Source: Azoarcus sp. KH32C
Lineage (GTDB): Bacteria > Pseudomonadota > Gammaproteobacteria > Burkholderiales > Rhodocyclaceae
Length of the DNA stretch: 64,000 bases
Assembly: GCF_000349945.1 (NCBI RefSeq)
Contig: NC_020516.1
Span: 1,736,001-1,800,000 of the forward strand
Reading direction: 5' to 3'
The notes under the pieces are model-generated. The model made no database searches, was not told where the DNA came from, and was given only the letters and a program-made list of their open reading frames with translations. Numbering within the stretch: the first letter of the stretch is position 1; each line of letters begins with the position of its first letter. This document shows, piece after piece, positions 1-9,152 of this stretch. Both the position numbers and the translations under genes were made by a program.

Positions 1-1637
1 ACGTGCTAATGCTGACGCCGGCGATCTACATGCTCGAGATCTACGACCGCGTGCTGCCGACCAGCAGCCAGCCGACGCTGGCGATGCTGACCCTGATCGT
101 CATATTCCTGTTTGCCGTCCTGGGCGTGCTCGAATGGGTGCGCTCGCAGATCCTGATCGCGGCGAGTGCGCGCATCGACGGCACGCTCGGCGGGCGCGTG
201 TTCGACGCCGTGTTCGTGCGTTCGCTCGCGAGCAGCGGCCGGGTTTCCAGTGCGCAACCGCTCGGCGATCTGATGCAATTGCGTCAGTTCCTCACCGGTC
301 CGTCGCTTTTCGCGTTCTTCGACGCGCCGTGGATCCCGATTTACGTCGCCATGATGTTTCTCTTCCATCCGCTGTACGGCGTGGTGGGGATCGCGTCGGC
401 GCTCGTCCTGGTCTGTCTCACGGCCTGGGGTGAGGGCGTGACGCGCGGCGATCTCGAACGCTCGACCCTGCTCTCGCACGAGGCGACTCAGCTCACCCAG
501 CAGCAGTTGCGCAACACCGAGATCATCGAGGCGCTCGGCATGCGCGAACGGATGCGCGAGCGCTGGCTGCAACGGCAATCGCGGGCATTGGCGCTGCAGG
601 TGCGCGCCAGCCGGCGCGGGGGCGCGGTCTCGACGCTGTCCAAGGTGTTCCGCCTGACGATCCAGTCGGTGATCCTCGGCGTCGGGGCCTGGCTGGCAAT
701 TCACAAGGAAGTCACGCCCGGCCTGCTGATCGCCGGATCGATCCTGCTGGGGCGCGCGCTTGCACCACTGGATCTGATGATCGGGGGCTGGCGCGGCTTT
801 CAGGGCGCGCGCGGCGCGTACCGGCGCCTCGCGGCCCTGCTCGCAGCCGCGCCCGCAGGCGAGGAGGGCATGGCCCTGCCGGCGCCTCGGGGCGAACTGT
901 CGCTCGAGCATGTCACAGTGCAGCCCTCGGGTGTCGCGGCGCCGGTGCTGCGCGACGTGAGCCTCAAGCTGCCAGTCGGGGCGACGCTGGGCGTGATCGG
1001 CCCCAGCGGTTCCGGCAAGTCGACGTTGCTGCGTACGATGCTCGGCCTGTATCCGCTGCGCGGGGGAAGCGTGCGGCTGGACGGCGCCGAACTCTCGCAA
1101 TGGACGCGTGAGCGCCTCGGTCCCTACTTCGGTTATCTGCCGCAGGACGTCGAGCTGCTCGAAGGCACGGTCGCGGAGAACATCGCGCGCTTCGGCGACA
1201 TCGATGCCGAGCGTGTCGTGGCTGCGGCGCGCGCCGCCGGGGTGCACGAGTTGATCCTACATTTGCCCCAGGGCTACGAGACGGTGCTCGCGGGCAATGT
1301 CCTGGCGCTCTCGGCGGGGCAGCGTCAGCGAATCGGCCTGGCCCGCGCCCTCTACGGCGATCCCTGCCTGATCGTGCTCGACGAACCCAATTCGAATCTG
1401 GATCAGGAAGGCGAGGCGGCCCTGGCGCAGAGTTTGCAGGAGTTGAAGGCGCAAGGGCGCACGATCGTCGTGGTCAGCCATCGCGCGCCGCTGTTGGAGC
1501 AGCTCGATCTGCTCGCCGTGATGCTGGACGGGCAGCTGAACCGCTTCGGACCGCGTGAGAAAGTGCTGGCTTCGCTGCATGGGGTGATCGCGAAAGTGCC
1601 GCCGGCACCGGTGCGCGCCGCGTCCGCTGTCAGCTGA
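1..1637 (+). CDS. Type I secretion permease/ATPase (PrtD/HlyB-like ABC transporter), 5' partial
   Basis: Inner-membrane ABC transporter that would power one-step export of a protein substrate through a type I secretion channel. The reading frame is open at the left edge, so the true start and probably the first membrane segment are missing; about 544 residues are visible. The N-terminal part is a transmembrane domain with hydrophobic stretches near residues 28-45, 110-140 and 218-260. The nucleotide-binding domain follows: Walker A GPSGSGKS (333-340), signature LSAGQRQR (436-443), Walker B CLIVLDEP (455-462). LSAGQ in place of LSGGQ is typical of the PrtD family. The adaptor gene starts 21 bases downstream and the outer membrane gene after that, so this is a three-gene exporter operon. 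The secreted substrate is not visible here. Confidence 0.9.
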   Translation, partial: VLMLTPAIYMLEIYDRVLPTSSQPTLAMLTLIVIFLFAVLGVLEWVRSQILIAASARIDGTLGGRVFDAVFVRSLASSGRVSSAQPLGDLMQLRQFLTGPSLFAFFDAPWIPIYVAMMFLFHPLYGVVGIASALVLVCLTAWGEGVTRGDLERSTLLSHEATQLTQQQLRNTEIIEALGMRERMRERWLQRQSRALALQVRASRRGGAVSTLSKVFRLTIQSVILGVGAWLAIHKEVTPGLLIAGSILLGRALAPLDLMIGGWRGFQGARGAYRRLAALLAAAPAGEEGMALPAPRGELSLEHVTVQPSGVAAPVLRDVSLKLPVGATLGVIGPSGSGKSTLLRTMLGLYPLRGGSVRLDGAELSQWTRERLGPYFGYLPQDVELLEGTVAENIARFGDIDAERVVAAARAAGVHELILHLPQGYETVLAGNVLALSAGQRQRIGLARALYGDPCLIVLDEPNSNLDQEGEAALAQSLQELKAQGRTIVVVSHRAPLLEQLDLLAVMLDGQLNRFGPREKVLASLHGVIAKVPPAPVRAASAVS

Positions 1638-1658
1638 CAATAAACCAGGGAGGCCGAA

Positions 1659-3029
1659 ATGAATCACGACAATACATTCGGCGAAATATTCAGCGACACG
1701 GGGATCCGCGACCCCGAGGCCTTCGCCGCCCCGGTCGTGCTGGGAAACGATCGCGACTTCCGCCGCCTCGGGCTTCTCATCGTGGCCGTCGTGTTCGGCG
1801 TGTTCGGATTGTGGGCCGGGCTCGCGCCGCTCGACAGCGCCGCGGTCGGGCGTGGCGTGATCACCGTGGAGAACTACCGCAAGACGGTGCAGCACCTCGA
1901 AGGCGGCATCGTACGGGCGATCCAGGTGCACGATGGCGACAAGGTCAGGCGCGACCAGGTGCTCGCGACGCTTGACGACACGGAGGCAAAGGCACAGCTG
2001 GAGCTGCAGCGCGGGCACTGGCTCGTCGCGCTGGCGCGCGAGGCGCGTCTTTCGGCGCAGCGCGACAGCCTCGAGCGCGTTGTCTATCCGCAGGCCCTGC
2101 TCGACGCGACCGACGATCCTCGCGTCCAGGAGGCGATGCAGGTCCAGAATCAGACCTTCCGCGTGCGCCGTATGGCCCACGAAGGCGAGATCGCCATCTA
2201 CCAGCAGCAGATCGACCAGTTCGGCGCCCGCGGGCGCGGGCTGCGCGCCCAGCAGCAAAGCCAGCAACAGCTCGCAAGCTCGTACAAGGGGGAACTGGTG
2301 GATTTCGAGGCGCTGCTGAACGAAGGTTTCACCGAACGTCAGAAAGTTCGCGAGCTGGAGCGCAATCTCGCTACGAGCGAGGGTCGCATCGGCGAACTGG
2401 CGGCCCAGATCGCCGAGACGGAAACGCAGATCGGGGAGACGCGGCTGAAGATCGTGCAACTGCGCAAGGACCTGCAGCGCGAAGTGGCGCAGGAGCTCGC
2501 CGAGGTGCAGGCCGACATCTTTGCCTTGCAGGAGAAAATGCGCGCGCTGCAGGCGACGATGGCGCGCACGGTCGTGCGCGCGCCCGAGCCGGGCACGGTG
2601 CTCGGGCTGTCGGTGCACACGATTGGCGCGGTGATCCAGCCCGGTGGCCGCATGATGGACATCGTGCCCGAGGGTGAGCGGCTGATCGTCGATGCGCAGA
2701 TGTCGCCGCTGGACATCGACCGCCTGCGGGTGGGGCAGATCGCGGACCTGCGCTTCACCTCGTTCAAGACGCGCGAAACGCCGAAGATCGAAGGCCGGGT
2801 CGTAAACGTGTCCGCGGACAGCCTCAGCGACCCGGAGAAGAAGGAATCCTACTATCTGGTGCGCGTCGAGGTTTCGCCGCGCGGGCTCGAGGATCTCGCG
2901 CACTACCAGCTCGAACTCGTGCCGGGGATGCCCTGCGAAGTCCTCGTCAACACCGGCAGCCGCACCTTCCTGCAATATCTTGGGGACCCTCTGTTCAACG
3001 CGGTCGCGCGCTCGTTCAGGGAGGATTGA
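1659..3029 (+). CDS. HlyD-family type I secretion membrane fusion protein (PrtE-like)
   Basis: Periplasmic adaptor joining the ABC transporter to the outer membrane channel. It has 456 residues, the normal size for PrtE/HlyD proteins. A short cytoplasmic N-terminus precedes one membrane anchor (about residues 36-58). Then come a lipoyl-like half motif (the stretch around GRGVITVENYRKTVQHLEGG), a long Gln/Glu/Arg-rich alpha-helical hairpin (about 110-310) and the beta-barrel region with the conserved VRAPEPGTV. AGGGAGG lies just before the ATG. The stop codon lies just before the start of the TolC-like gene (RBS GGGAGGA within this gene's 3' end), pointing to translational coupling. Confidence 0.92.
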   Translation: MNHDNTFGEIFSDTGIRDPEAFAAPVVLGNDRDFRRLGLLIVAVVFGVFGLWAGLAPLDSAAVGRGVITVENYRKTVQHLEGGIVRAIQVHDGDKVRRDQVLATLDDTEAKAQLELQRGHWLVALAREARLSAQRDSLERVVYPQALLDATDDPRVQEAMQVQNQTFRVRRMAHEGEIAIYQQQIDQFGARGRGLRAQQQSQQQLASSYKGELVDFEALLNEGFTERQKVRELERNLATSEGRIGELAAQIAETETQIGETRLKIVQLRKDLQREVAQELAEVQADIFALQEKMRALQATMARTVVRAPEPGTVLGLSVHTIGAVIQPGGRMMDIVPEGERLIVDAQMSPLDIDRLRVGQIADLRFTSFKTRETPKIEGRVVNVSADSLSDPEKKESYYLVRVEVSPRGLEDLAHYQLELVPGMPCEVLVNTGSRTFLQYLGDPLFNAVARSFRED

Positions 3030-3031
3030 GC

Positions 3032-4363
3032 ATGTCCTCCCTCGTCGCCCCGGTGCTCGCGCTCGCATTGATCCTCGCACCGGCCGAAGGCAGCGCGCAG
3101 GCCGAGGGGGCGAGCCTGCTGGACCTGTATCACCAGGCGATCGCCACCCACCCGTCACTGATCGCGCAACAGGGCGCGCTCGACCGTGCGAACGCAAGAC
3201 ACGACTTTGCGCGGAGCCGCCTGTTGCCGCAGGCAGCGGCTACGCTGAGCTACGCGCGCAACGACTTTCACGGCAAGGTCGAACAGCCAGACACCTATAA
3301 CACGCATCGGCATTCGCTGAACCTGCGGCAGGCACTGTTCGACGTGCCATCCGCGCGCCAGATCGATGCCGAGGCGCGGCGGGTGGGGCAGAGCGAGCAG
3401 GAGTTCGACGCGATGCGTACCGACGTCGCTTCTGAGCTGCTCGACCGAGTGCTGGCCGTGCTCGATGCCAGCGAAGAACTCGTCGTGGTCCAGTCCGAGA
3501 AGGAGGCGGTCGGGGGGCAGCGTGCGCAGTTGCATCGCATGGCCGAGCGGCAGATGGCAAAGGTCACCGACAGGCTCGAGGCCGATGCCCGCTATGCGGT
3601 GCTGGAGGCGAAAGAGATCGAGGCGCGCAACGCGGTCCTTACGGCGCTGGAAGATTTGCGTGAGAGTACCGGCCTCGAAGTCGACGTACTGAACCCGCTT
3701 TCCGCGACCAACCTGCCTCCGCTCACGGACGATCTCGACGCCTGGGTGGCTCGCGGTATGGAGCGGAGCCCGAAACTCGCGGCGGCACGCGAGGCGATCG
3801 AGGCAGAGACGCGGGGTGTGGAAAGCGCACGGGCCGAGCATCTTCCCAAGATCGCACTCACGGCGGGCAAGACATGGGCCGACAGCGATTCCGACAGCCG
3901 ACGCAATGAGGCCTTCAACGTCCTGTCGGTGGGCGTGCAGCTCAACATCCCGATCTACGAAGGCGGGCGGACCCAAGCGGGCGTGCGTGAGGCGCTGGCG
4001 CGCCAACTGGTCGCCCAGGCGCAATTCGAGCAGACGCGGCGCGAAATCGAGCGCGAGGTGCGAAGCGCCTGGCTCAAGGCGGAGGGCGGACGACAGCGCA
4101 TCGACGCCAGCCGGCAGTCCGTGGAAGCCCAGGAGCTCGCGCGGCAGGCCCAGCAGCGGGGTTTCGAGCTCGGGGTCGTCACCGTCGTCGATCTCCTCGA
4201 TGCGCAACACCGCCTGTATCGTGCCCGCGGCGACCATGCCCGCGCACGGCACGATTACCTGCGCGAGCTGGCGACGCTGCATCGCTACGCCGGCGCGCTG
4301 AACGAGGATGACATGGCGGCGTTCAGCGCATATTTCTCCGCTGAGCCGCGTCGGCTGCGCTGA
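3032..4363 (+). CDS. TolC-family type I secretion outer membrane protein
   Basis: Outer membrane/periplasmic exit duct of the type I exporter. The protein has 443 residues with an N-terminal signal peptide (cleavage likely near residue 25, after the Ala-rich GSAQA). Two long coiled-coil repeats are rich in Arg, Ala, Glu and Gln, as in the TolC fold, and the C-terminal stretch ELGVVTVVDLLDAQ matches a typical TolC-family motif. I chose ATG 3032 because GGGAGG sits 6-11 bases upstream; a TTG at 3026 is possible but poorer. It is the last gene of the exporter operon; the next gene is on the other strand. Confidence 0.9.
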   Translation: MSSLVAPVLALALILAPAEGSAQAEGASLLDLYHQAIATHPSLIAQQGALDRANARHDFARSRLLPQAAATLSYARNDFHGKVEQPDTYNTHRHSLNLRQALFDVPSARQIDAEARRVGQSEQEFDAMRTDVASELLDRVLAVLDASEELVVVQSEKEAVGGQRAQLHRMAERQMAKVTDRLEADARYAVLEAKEIEARNAVLTALEDLRESTGLEVDVLNPLSATNLPPLTDDLDAWVARGMERSPKLAAAREAIEAETRGVESARAEHLPKIALTAGKTWADSDSDSRRNEAFNVLSVGVQLNIPIYEGGRTQAGVREALARQLVAQAQFEQTRREIEREVRSAWLKAEGGRQRIDASRQSVEAQELARQAQQRGFELGVVTVVDLLDAQHRLYRARGDHARARHDYLRELATLHRYAGALNEDDMAAFSAYFSAEPRRLR

Positions 4364-4376
4364 ATGCGAACGGACC

Positions 4377-5012
4377 CTAGAGTCCCGCCTTCTGCATGTA
4401 TCGCACGAGGGCGATGCGCCCGTTCAGCTGGAGCTTGCGATAGATGTGGTGGAGATGCAGCTTTGCCGTGCCCTCGGAGATGTCCAGCCGGCCCGCGACG
4501 GTCTTGTTGGGGAGCCCCTGACTCACCATCCGTGCCACCTGGATCTCGCGTGGAGTGAGCACCGAGGCGATCTCGCGGTTCGCTTCCTCCGTCTCGAGCA
4601 GATTCCCGATCGCATGGACGGCGATCTCCTTCTCCAGCCACTGGCGGCCGGCATGGACTTCGCGAATGCAACGGACCAGCCAATGCAAGGCCATGTCCTT
4701 GGTCACCACGCCCCTGACGCCGAGCCGAACAACCTCCAGGGCATCCTTCGCGCTCGGCCGCATCGCAAAGACGACCGGGCGGCTCGGCGATCGTTCGCGC
4801 TTCAGCGCCCGGATCAGCTCGATGCCGTTCTTCTCCGGAAGCATCAGATCGAGCACCACGATATCCGGCGCGAATTGCCGCACGGCCTGGAGCGCATTGT
4901 CGCAGTCCTGGACGCAGGCCTGGATCGTGAAATCCGCTTCGGCGCCGAAGGCGTGCACCAGGCCGAGGAGAACGACGGGGCTCGGGTCGACCAGGACCAG
5001 ATTGATCCCCAT
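4377..5012 (-). CDS. LuxR/NarL-family response regulator, orphan
   Basis: DNA-binding response regulator of 211 residues. It has an N-terminal receiver (phospho-acceptor Asp55 in IVVLDLMLP, conserved Lys in VVTKD near 107) and a C-terminal LuxR-type helix-turn-helix (LTPREIQVARMVSQGLPNKTV). The acidic pocket is atypical: Asp9 is followed by Pro where most receivers have a second acidic residue, so Mg2+ binding and phosphorylation may be altered. No kinase gene is adjacent. It ends 13 bases from the convergent TolC-like gene, so control of the secretion operon is possible but unproven. Confidence 0.85.
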   Translation of the reverse strand: MGINLVLVDPSPVVLLGLVHAFGAEADFTIQACVQDCDNALQAVRQFAPDIVVLDLMLPEKNGIELIRALKRERSPSRPVVFAMRPSAKDALEVVRLGVRGVVTKDMALHWLVRCIREVHAGRQWLEKEIAVHAIGNLLETEEANREIASVLTPREIQVARMVSQGLPNKTVAGRLDISEGTAKLHLHHIYRKLQLNGRIALVRYMQKAGL

Positions 5013-5340
5013 GGCTTCACCCTAGCCGACGGGCGTCATCGGCGAGTGCGAACGGGCCACCGTGGTAACACGTACGGTATCAGGCATGGCTTCTCCGCCC
5101 TTCTTGTTGGGGACCGGGGCGCGACTGGATTTGCTCTTGGTTTGAGAGTCGGGTCGGTCTTGATATTCAATCTGGATCGTATCGGGCCGTTTTGTCAAAT
5201 GCAAAAGCGTAAGTGGGTTGCTGTAAGAATTCTTGTCATTTCAGAATGCTAACTATTTGATCTGCCGGGACTTAAAAGCGCGCTCCGCGCCGCAGAATCT
5301 GCAGCGCGCGGAAAACCTCTTCGACGCCGAACGGGCGCTC
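5013..5340. other. Intergenic region upstream of the orphan regulator
   Basis: This 328-base gap lies between the regulator start and the end of the glutathione peroxidase gene. It is more AT-rich than its surroundings around 5150-5260 and probably holds the regulator's promoter, but I see no confident -35/-10 or -24/-12 pair. A 21-codon ORF on the minus strand (5022-5087) has GGAG before its ATG; I do not annotate it as a gene. Confidence 0.4.
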
Positions 5341-5823
5341 TTACAGCAGCGCTTCGATCTCGCTGGTGATCGATTCGGGTGTCGTACGCGGGGCGAAGCG
5401 TTCGACGCGGGTACCGTTGCGATCCACGAGGAATTTCGTGAAATTCCACTTGATCGCTTCGGTGCCCAGCACGCCTCGCGCCTCCTTTTTCAGCCAAGCA
5501 TAGAGCGGGTGGGTCTTTTCGCCGTTCACGTCGATCTTCGCGAACATCGGGAAGCTGACGCCGTAGTTCTTCGAGCAGAAGCCCGCGATCTCCTCCGAGT
5601 TGCCCGGTTCTTGCGCGCCGAACTGGTTGCACGGAAAGCCCAGGACCACGAGGCCGCGGTCGCGGTAGGTTTCATAGAGCTTTTCGAGGGAGGCGTACTG
5701 TGGCGTAAAGCCGCATTCGCTCGCGGTATTGACGATGAGCAGCACCTTTCCGGCGTATTCGCGCAGCTTGAAGGCACCGCCTGTGAGGCGTTCGACCTCG
5801 ATGTCGTAGAGCGGGGTGTCCAT
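5341..5823 (-). CDS. Glutathione peroxidase family protein (thiol peroxidase)
   Basis: Reduces hydrogen and organic peroxides with thiol electrons, probably thioredoxin or glutathione, in the cytoplasm. It has 160 residues, the usual bacterial BtuE/BsaA length. The peroxidatic Cys37 lies in NTASECGFTPQY, followed by the second family motif FPCNQFGAQEPG (Cys65) and the WNFTKF motif near residue 127, giving the Cys/Gln/Trp/Asn catalytic set. No signal peptide. The neighbouring HNH nuclease and WrbA genes are on the same strand and might form a small stress-related group, but the gaps are only short and no operon evidence is decisive. Confidence 0.92.
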   Translation of the reverse strand: MDTPLYDIEVERLTGGAFKLREYAGKVLLIVNTASECGFTPQYASLEKLYETYRDRGLVVLGFPCNQFGAQEPGNSEEIAGFCSKNYGVSFPMFAKIDVNGEKTHPLYAWLKKEARGVLGTEAIKWNFTKFLVDRNGTRVERFAPRTTPESITSEIEALL

Positions 5824-5848
5824 GGTCTTTTCTCTGATGGGGGATGGG

Positions 5849-6220
5849 CTAGTTCTTCTTCTTGGACAGCAGCAGCGACTTCAGGTTGGCGAAAGGCGTG
5901 TGCGTCGCCGCCGGCGGGCCGGCATTCGCGACACTTCCTCCCGCCTGCGCCTCGAGTTCGCGCTGGTGCTCATTATCGTGGCAATAGATGCACAACAGTT
6001 CCCAGTTGCTGCCGTCGGGTGGATTGTTGTCGTGATTGTGGTCACGATGATGGACGGTCAGCTCGCGCAGATTCGCACGCGTGAATTCGCGTCCGCAGCG
6101 GGTGCAGATCCACGGATAGATCTTCAGCGCCCGCTCGCGGTAGCCTTGGTCGCGCTCGTCGGCGGCGCGCCTGGCTTCGGCGACGATCCGGTCGAGCTTG
6201 GCGTGGTCTACCGTCTTCAT
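5849..6220 (-). CDS. YajD-like HNH endonuclease family protein
   Basis: Small protein of 123 residues with an HNH nuclease-like zinc fold. Two CxxC pairs (ICTRCG and LCIYC) bracket the core HHRDHNHDNNPP and the final histidine in CHDNEH. This matches the YajD family, whose cellular role is not well defined. The C-terminus ends in a basic Ser-Lys tail. ATG 6220 is chosen because GGGAG precedes it at a good distance; the frame stays open further upstream but overlaps wrbA there. It sits between glutathione peroxidase and wrbA on the same strand. Confidence 0.85.
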   Translation of the reverse strand: MKTVDHAKLDRIVAEARRAADERDQGYRERALKIYPWICTRCGREFTRANLRELTVHHRDHNHDNNPPDGSNWELLCIYCHDNEHQRELEAQAGGSVANAGPPAATHTPFANLKSLLLSKKKN

Positions 6221-6261
6221 GGCTTGCTCCCGCCGCGGCGACGATGACGTGGGGACCTGAC

Positions 6262-6864
6262 CTAGCCCGGGAACAGCTTTCCGGTGATCGCGGCGACGTG
6301 CCGCCCCTGGAAGCGCGCCATCGTGAGCTCCTTCTCGGAAGGCTTCCGCGAGCCGTCGGCTCCGGCGATCGTCGCGGCGCCGAGGGGCGATCCGCCCTTC
6401 AGTTCCGAGATGTCGGAGAGTTCCGGGCAGGTGTAGGGCAGCCCGACGATGATCAGGCCCTGGTGCAGCAGCGTGGTATGGAAGGACTGCACGGTCGTTT
6501 CGTTGCCGCCGCCGGTGCCGGTGCTCGTGAACACGCTGCCGACCTTGCCGACGAGCGCGCCTTTCGTCCACAGGCTTCCCGTCTGGTCGAGAAAGTTGCG
6601 CATCTGGCTCGCCATGTTGCCGAAGCGGGTGGGCGTGCCGAAGATGATCGCGTCGTAGTCGGCGAGTTCGCCCGGCGTCGCGATCGGCGCCTTCTGGTCG
6701 AGCTTGACGCCGGCTTTCTTCGCGACGTCCTCGGGCATCAGCTCGGGCACGCGCTTGATGACGACCTCGGTGTCATCGACCGAGCGTGCGCCTTCGGCGA
6801 TTGCACCGGCCATCGTTTCGATATGGCCGTAGGACGAGTAGTACAGCACAAGGATCTTGCTCAC
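6262..6864 (-). CDS. wrbA: NAD(P)H:quinone oxidoreductase, WrbA type
   Basis: FMN-dependent flavodoxin-like enzyme that reduces quinones by two electrons and limits oxidative stress. It has 200 residues, the exact family size. It begins with the flavodoxin phosphate loop ILVLYYSSYGHIETMA and contains the FMN-contact stretches FGTPTRFGNM and TSTGTGGGNET, typical of WrbA. The start is taken as GTG 6864, which has GGAGA 10 bases upstream and gives the conserved SKILVLYY N-terminus; longer forms add an unlike Arg-rich extension. Confidence 0.93.
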   Translation of the reverse strand: MSKILVLYYSSYGHIETMAGAIAEGARSVDDTEVVIKRVPELMPEDVAKKAGVKLDQKAPIATPGELADYDAIIFGTPTRFGNMASQMRNFLDQTGSLWTKGALVGKVGSVFTSTGTGGGNETTVQSFHTTLLHQGLIIVGLPYTCPELSDISELKGGSPLGAATIAGADGSRKPSEKELTMARFQGRHVAAITGKLFPG

Positions 6865-7113
6865 GGGGATCTCCAGGCCTGGTCGGGGGCGGCGAACGAT
6901 CGCGGCATCTGCCGCAATGCCGTTGCGCTCGTCCTGCCTTGATATCGTCCTAGACCACCCCTGCCGCTTGATCAATGCCTCCCTCGGCCGCGGGCCCGGC
7001 GCAATCGTTTCAATCAGTTGCCGCAAGCGTAGGCGTTGCGTCCCGCATGCCTTGTTCGCGACGGACGCGCCGCAGCCGGTGCCGCAGAAGCGGCAGAGGG
7101 CCTTCGACTTCGA

Positions 7114-7761
7114 TCAGGCTTCGATGAGTCCCGATCGAACGGCGATCAGCGCCAGTTCTGCGGCGTTCGTCGCGTTGAGCTTCTGCTTGATGTGGTAGAG
7201 GTGAGTCCCGACCGTGCTCGGGCTGAGTTTCTGCGTGGTGGCGACCTCGTTCACCGAGCGGCCCTTGGCGAGCTGCAGGAAGACGGCGAATTCCTTGTCG
7301 GTCAGCGCATCGACCGGATCGTTGCTCCCGCCGAACTGCGCGAGCGCGAGCTGGGGCGCGAGCTCCGGGTCGACATAGCGTTGGCCGCGCGCCACCTGTG
7401 AAACCGCTCGCACGAGTTCGGTCGGCTGGGCGCGCTTGGAGAGATAGCCGGTGGCGCCGGCTTTCAGCGCGCGCATCGGGATCTGCGCGTCGTCGTGGGC
7501 CGACAGCATCAGCACGCGGGCGCCCGGATGGTGGGCGAGGAGCCGTTCGAGCGCGCCAAGACCGCCGACGCCGGGCATCGTCACGTCCATCACGAGCGCG
7601 TCGGGGCGGTGCTCGGCGAATGCGGTGAGGGCCGCCTCGCCGCAGTCGGCCTCGGCCACGACGGTTGCGCCGGCGCCTTCGAGCAACATGCGGAAGCCCA
7701 TGCGGACGACCGCATGATCGTCGGCGAGGACAAGACGGATGTTTTCAAGCGTGGAGGCCAT
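7114..7761 (-). CDS. NarL/FixJ-family response regulator of the quinoprotein locus
   Basis: Response regulator of 215 residues. The receiver has the acidic pair Asp14/Asp15, phospho-acceptor Asp59 (DALVMDVTMP) and the conserved Lys in YLSKRA. The C-terminal LuxR-type HTH begins at ALTDKEFAVFLQLAKGRS. It overlaps the 3' end of the kinase gene by 17 bases, so kinase and regulator are translationally coupled partners. The arrangement resembles MoxYX/ErbR-type systems that control PQQ alcohol dehydrogenases. It is last in the four-gene leftward operon that starts at 10954, so the pair probably senses or controls alcohol oxidation; the signal is unknown. Confidence 0.9.
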   Translation of the reverse strand: MASTLENIRLVLADDHAVVRMGFRMLLEGAGATVVAEADCGEAALTAFAEHRPDALVMDVTMPGVGGLGALERLLAHHPGARVLMLSAHDDAQIPMRALKAGATGYLSKRAQPTELVRAVSQVARGQRYVDPELAPQLALAQFGGSNDPVDALTDKEFAVFLQLAKGRSVNEVATTQKLSPSTVGTHLYHIKQKLNATNAAELALIAVRSGLIEA

Positions 7762-9130
7762 GGTTGCTTTCCTCGTGTGACGGGGGGATGGGCAGGCGGG
7801 CGCTGACGCGCAAGCCGCCGCCGGCGGGGGTGTCGAGATGTAGCTCGCCGTGCAGTTCGGCGACGCGCTCGCGCATGCCGATCAGTCCGTAGCGGGCGGG
7901 GCGGGTGTCGGCGCCGAGGCCGCAGCCGTTGTCGCAGACTTCGAGCGCGATCGCGTCGCCGACGACGACCAAGCGGACGTCGACGTGCGAGGCGCCGGAA
8001 TGACGGGCGACGTTCGTGAGGCTTTCCTGCAGCAGGCGCAGTACCGTGATGCCCAGGCCTTCGCCGGTCGCGGTGGCGGTCGGCGTCGTGTGGCAGTCGA
8101 GGGCGATCTGCGGGTGATGGCCGGACCACAGGCGGCAATATTCGGCCACTGCCTGGTCGAGCTGCGCGCTGATGCCGGCGGGCGGGCGCAGCCGCTGCAG
8201 GATCGTACGGACGCCGTCCTGCATCTGGCCGGTCATCGCGAGGATGGCCTGCGCGCTGCCGTGGATCTGCGGCTGGTTGTCGCTGCGTTGCAGGATCGCA
8301 CCGGAGATCGCGCGGACCGCGGTGATCGCCTGCCCGAGTTCGTCATGCAGCTCGCGGGCGATCACGCGGCGTTCCTCTTCGAGCCGGGCCTGCACCGCCC
8401 GCCCGAAGGCCTGGTCCTCTTCGAGGCGCAGGTTGTGCGCGCGCGTGTCGTCCAGCGTGTCGGCAAGCCGGTTGTAGGTGGTCGCGAGGCGATCGAGTTC
8501 GGCGACGCGGTAGCTGGGCAGGCGGGTGTCGAAGCGGCCGTCGGCGCCGCGCGCGAGGGCCGCGTCGATCTGTGCGAGCGGTGAGAGCGCACGCTGCAGC
8601 GCGTGGCGGACGGCGATCCCCACAATCAGGATCAAGGCAAGTGCCGAGCCGAGACCGGCGGCGAGATCGTCCCAGGCGTCGAGCACGGCGCGCGAGGCGT
8701 CCGGGCGCAGCACGATCTGACGGTCGCCGGCGTCGAAGCGGGCCGCCGGCAGCGGCGGCGTCAGCCAGGCGGCGAACCAGCCGGGCGCGAAGCGGCCGGC
8801 CTTGTAGGTCGATTCGGGTGAGACATACAGCGACTTGCCGTCGGCGGCGATGACTTCGAGCTGGTTGGCGCGGAGCCGTCCCACGGCGCGCAGGTTGGTC
8901 ATCAGGCGTGCCGGGCCCTCGGCCGGGTCGCGCAGCGTTTCCGATACCATCACCGAGATCCACTGTTGCGCCACGTGGCTCGCGGCCTGCACCTCCTCGT
9001 GGATGGACTGCCGCGTTTCGTGCATCCACCAAGACCCGCCGGCGATCAGCACGATGGCGAGGAGGCCCGTGAGCACGAGGCTGATGCGGGCCTGCAGGCT
9101 GAGCGAGACATTGCGAAGCATGTTCATCAT
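7745..9130 (-). CDS. NarX/MoxY-like sensor histidine kinase
   Basis: Membrane sensor kinase of 461 residues. Two membrane segments (about 17-37 and 157-178) flank a roughly 120-residue periplasmic sensor region. A HAMP linker (about 180-232) and a HisKA_3 dimerisation domain follow, with the phospho-accepting His262 in VIARELHDELGQAI. The HATPase domain carries LLQESLTNVARHSGA and CDNGCGLG. It is one gene of the SoxYZ-like/MBL/kinase/regulator operon, separated from the hydrolase gene by 22 bases. The periplasmic domain faces the compartment where the quinoprotein works, consistent with sensing alcohol, aldehyde or redox state. Confidence 0.9.
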   Translation of the reverse strand: MMNMLRNVSLSLQARISLVLTGLLAIVLIAGGSWWMHETRQSIHEEVQAASHVAQQWISVMVSETLRDPAEGPARLMTNLRAVGRLRANQLEVIAADGKSLYVSPESTYKAGRFAPGWFAAWLTPPLPAARFDAGDRQIVLRPDASRAVLDAWDDLAAGLGSALALILIVGIAVRHALQRALSPLAQIDAALARGADGRFDTRLPSYRVAELDRLATTYNRLADTLDDTRAHNLRLEEDQAFGRAVQARLEEERRVIARELHDELGQAITAVRAISGAILQRSDNQPQIHGSAQAILAMTGQMQDGVRTILQRLRPPAGISAQLDQAVAEYCRLWSGHHPQIALDCHTTPTATATGEGLGITVLRLLQESLTNVARHSGASHVDVRLVVVGDAIALEVCDNGCGLGADTRPARYGLIGMRERVAELHGELHLDTPAGGGLRVSARLPIPPSHEESNHGLHA

Positions 9131-9152
9131 GATCAGGCTCCTCGTAGGTGAT

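Noticed and set aside
1257..3197. A 646-codon open frame on the minus strand opposite the secretion genes
   Set aside because: It is Arg/His/Pro-rich and lies opposite three well-recognised genes; long antisense frames are expected in GC-rich DNA with strong codon bias.
5022..5087. 21-codon minus-strand ORF with GGAG upstream of the orphan regulator
   Set aside because: Short, no family resemblance, no special residues (not like PqqA or a leader peptide), and no coupling to the regulator start beyond proximity.
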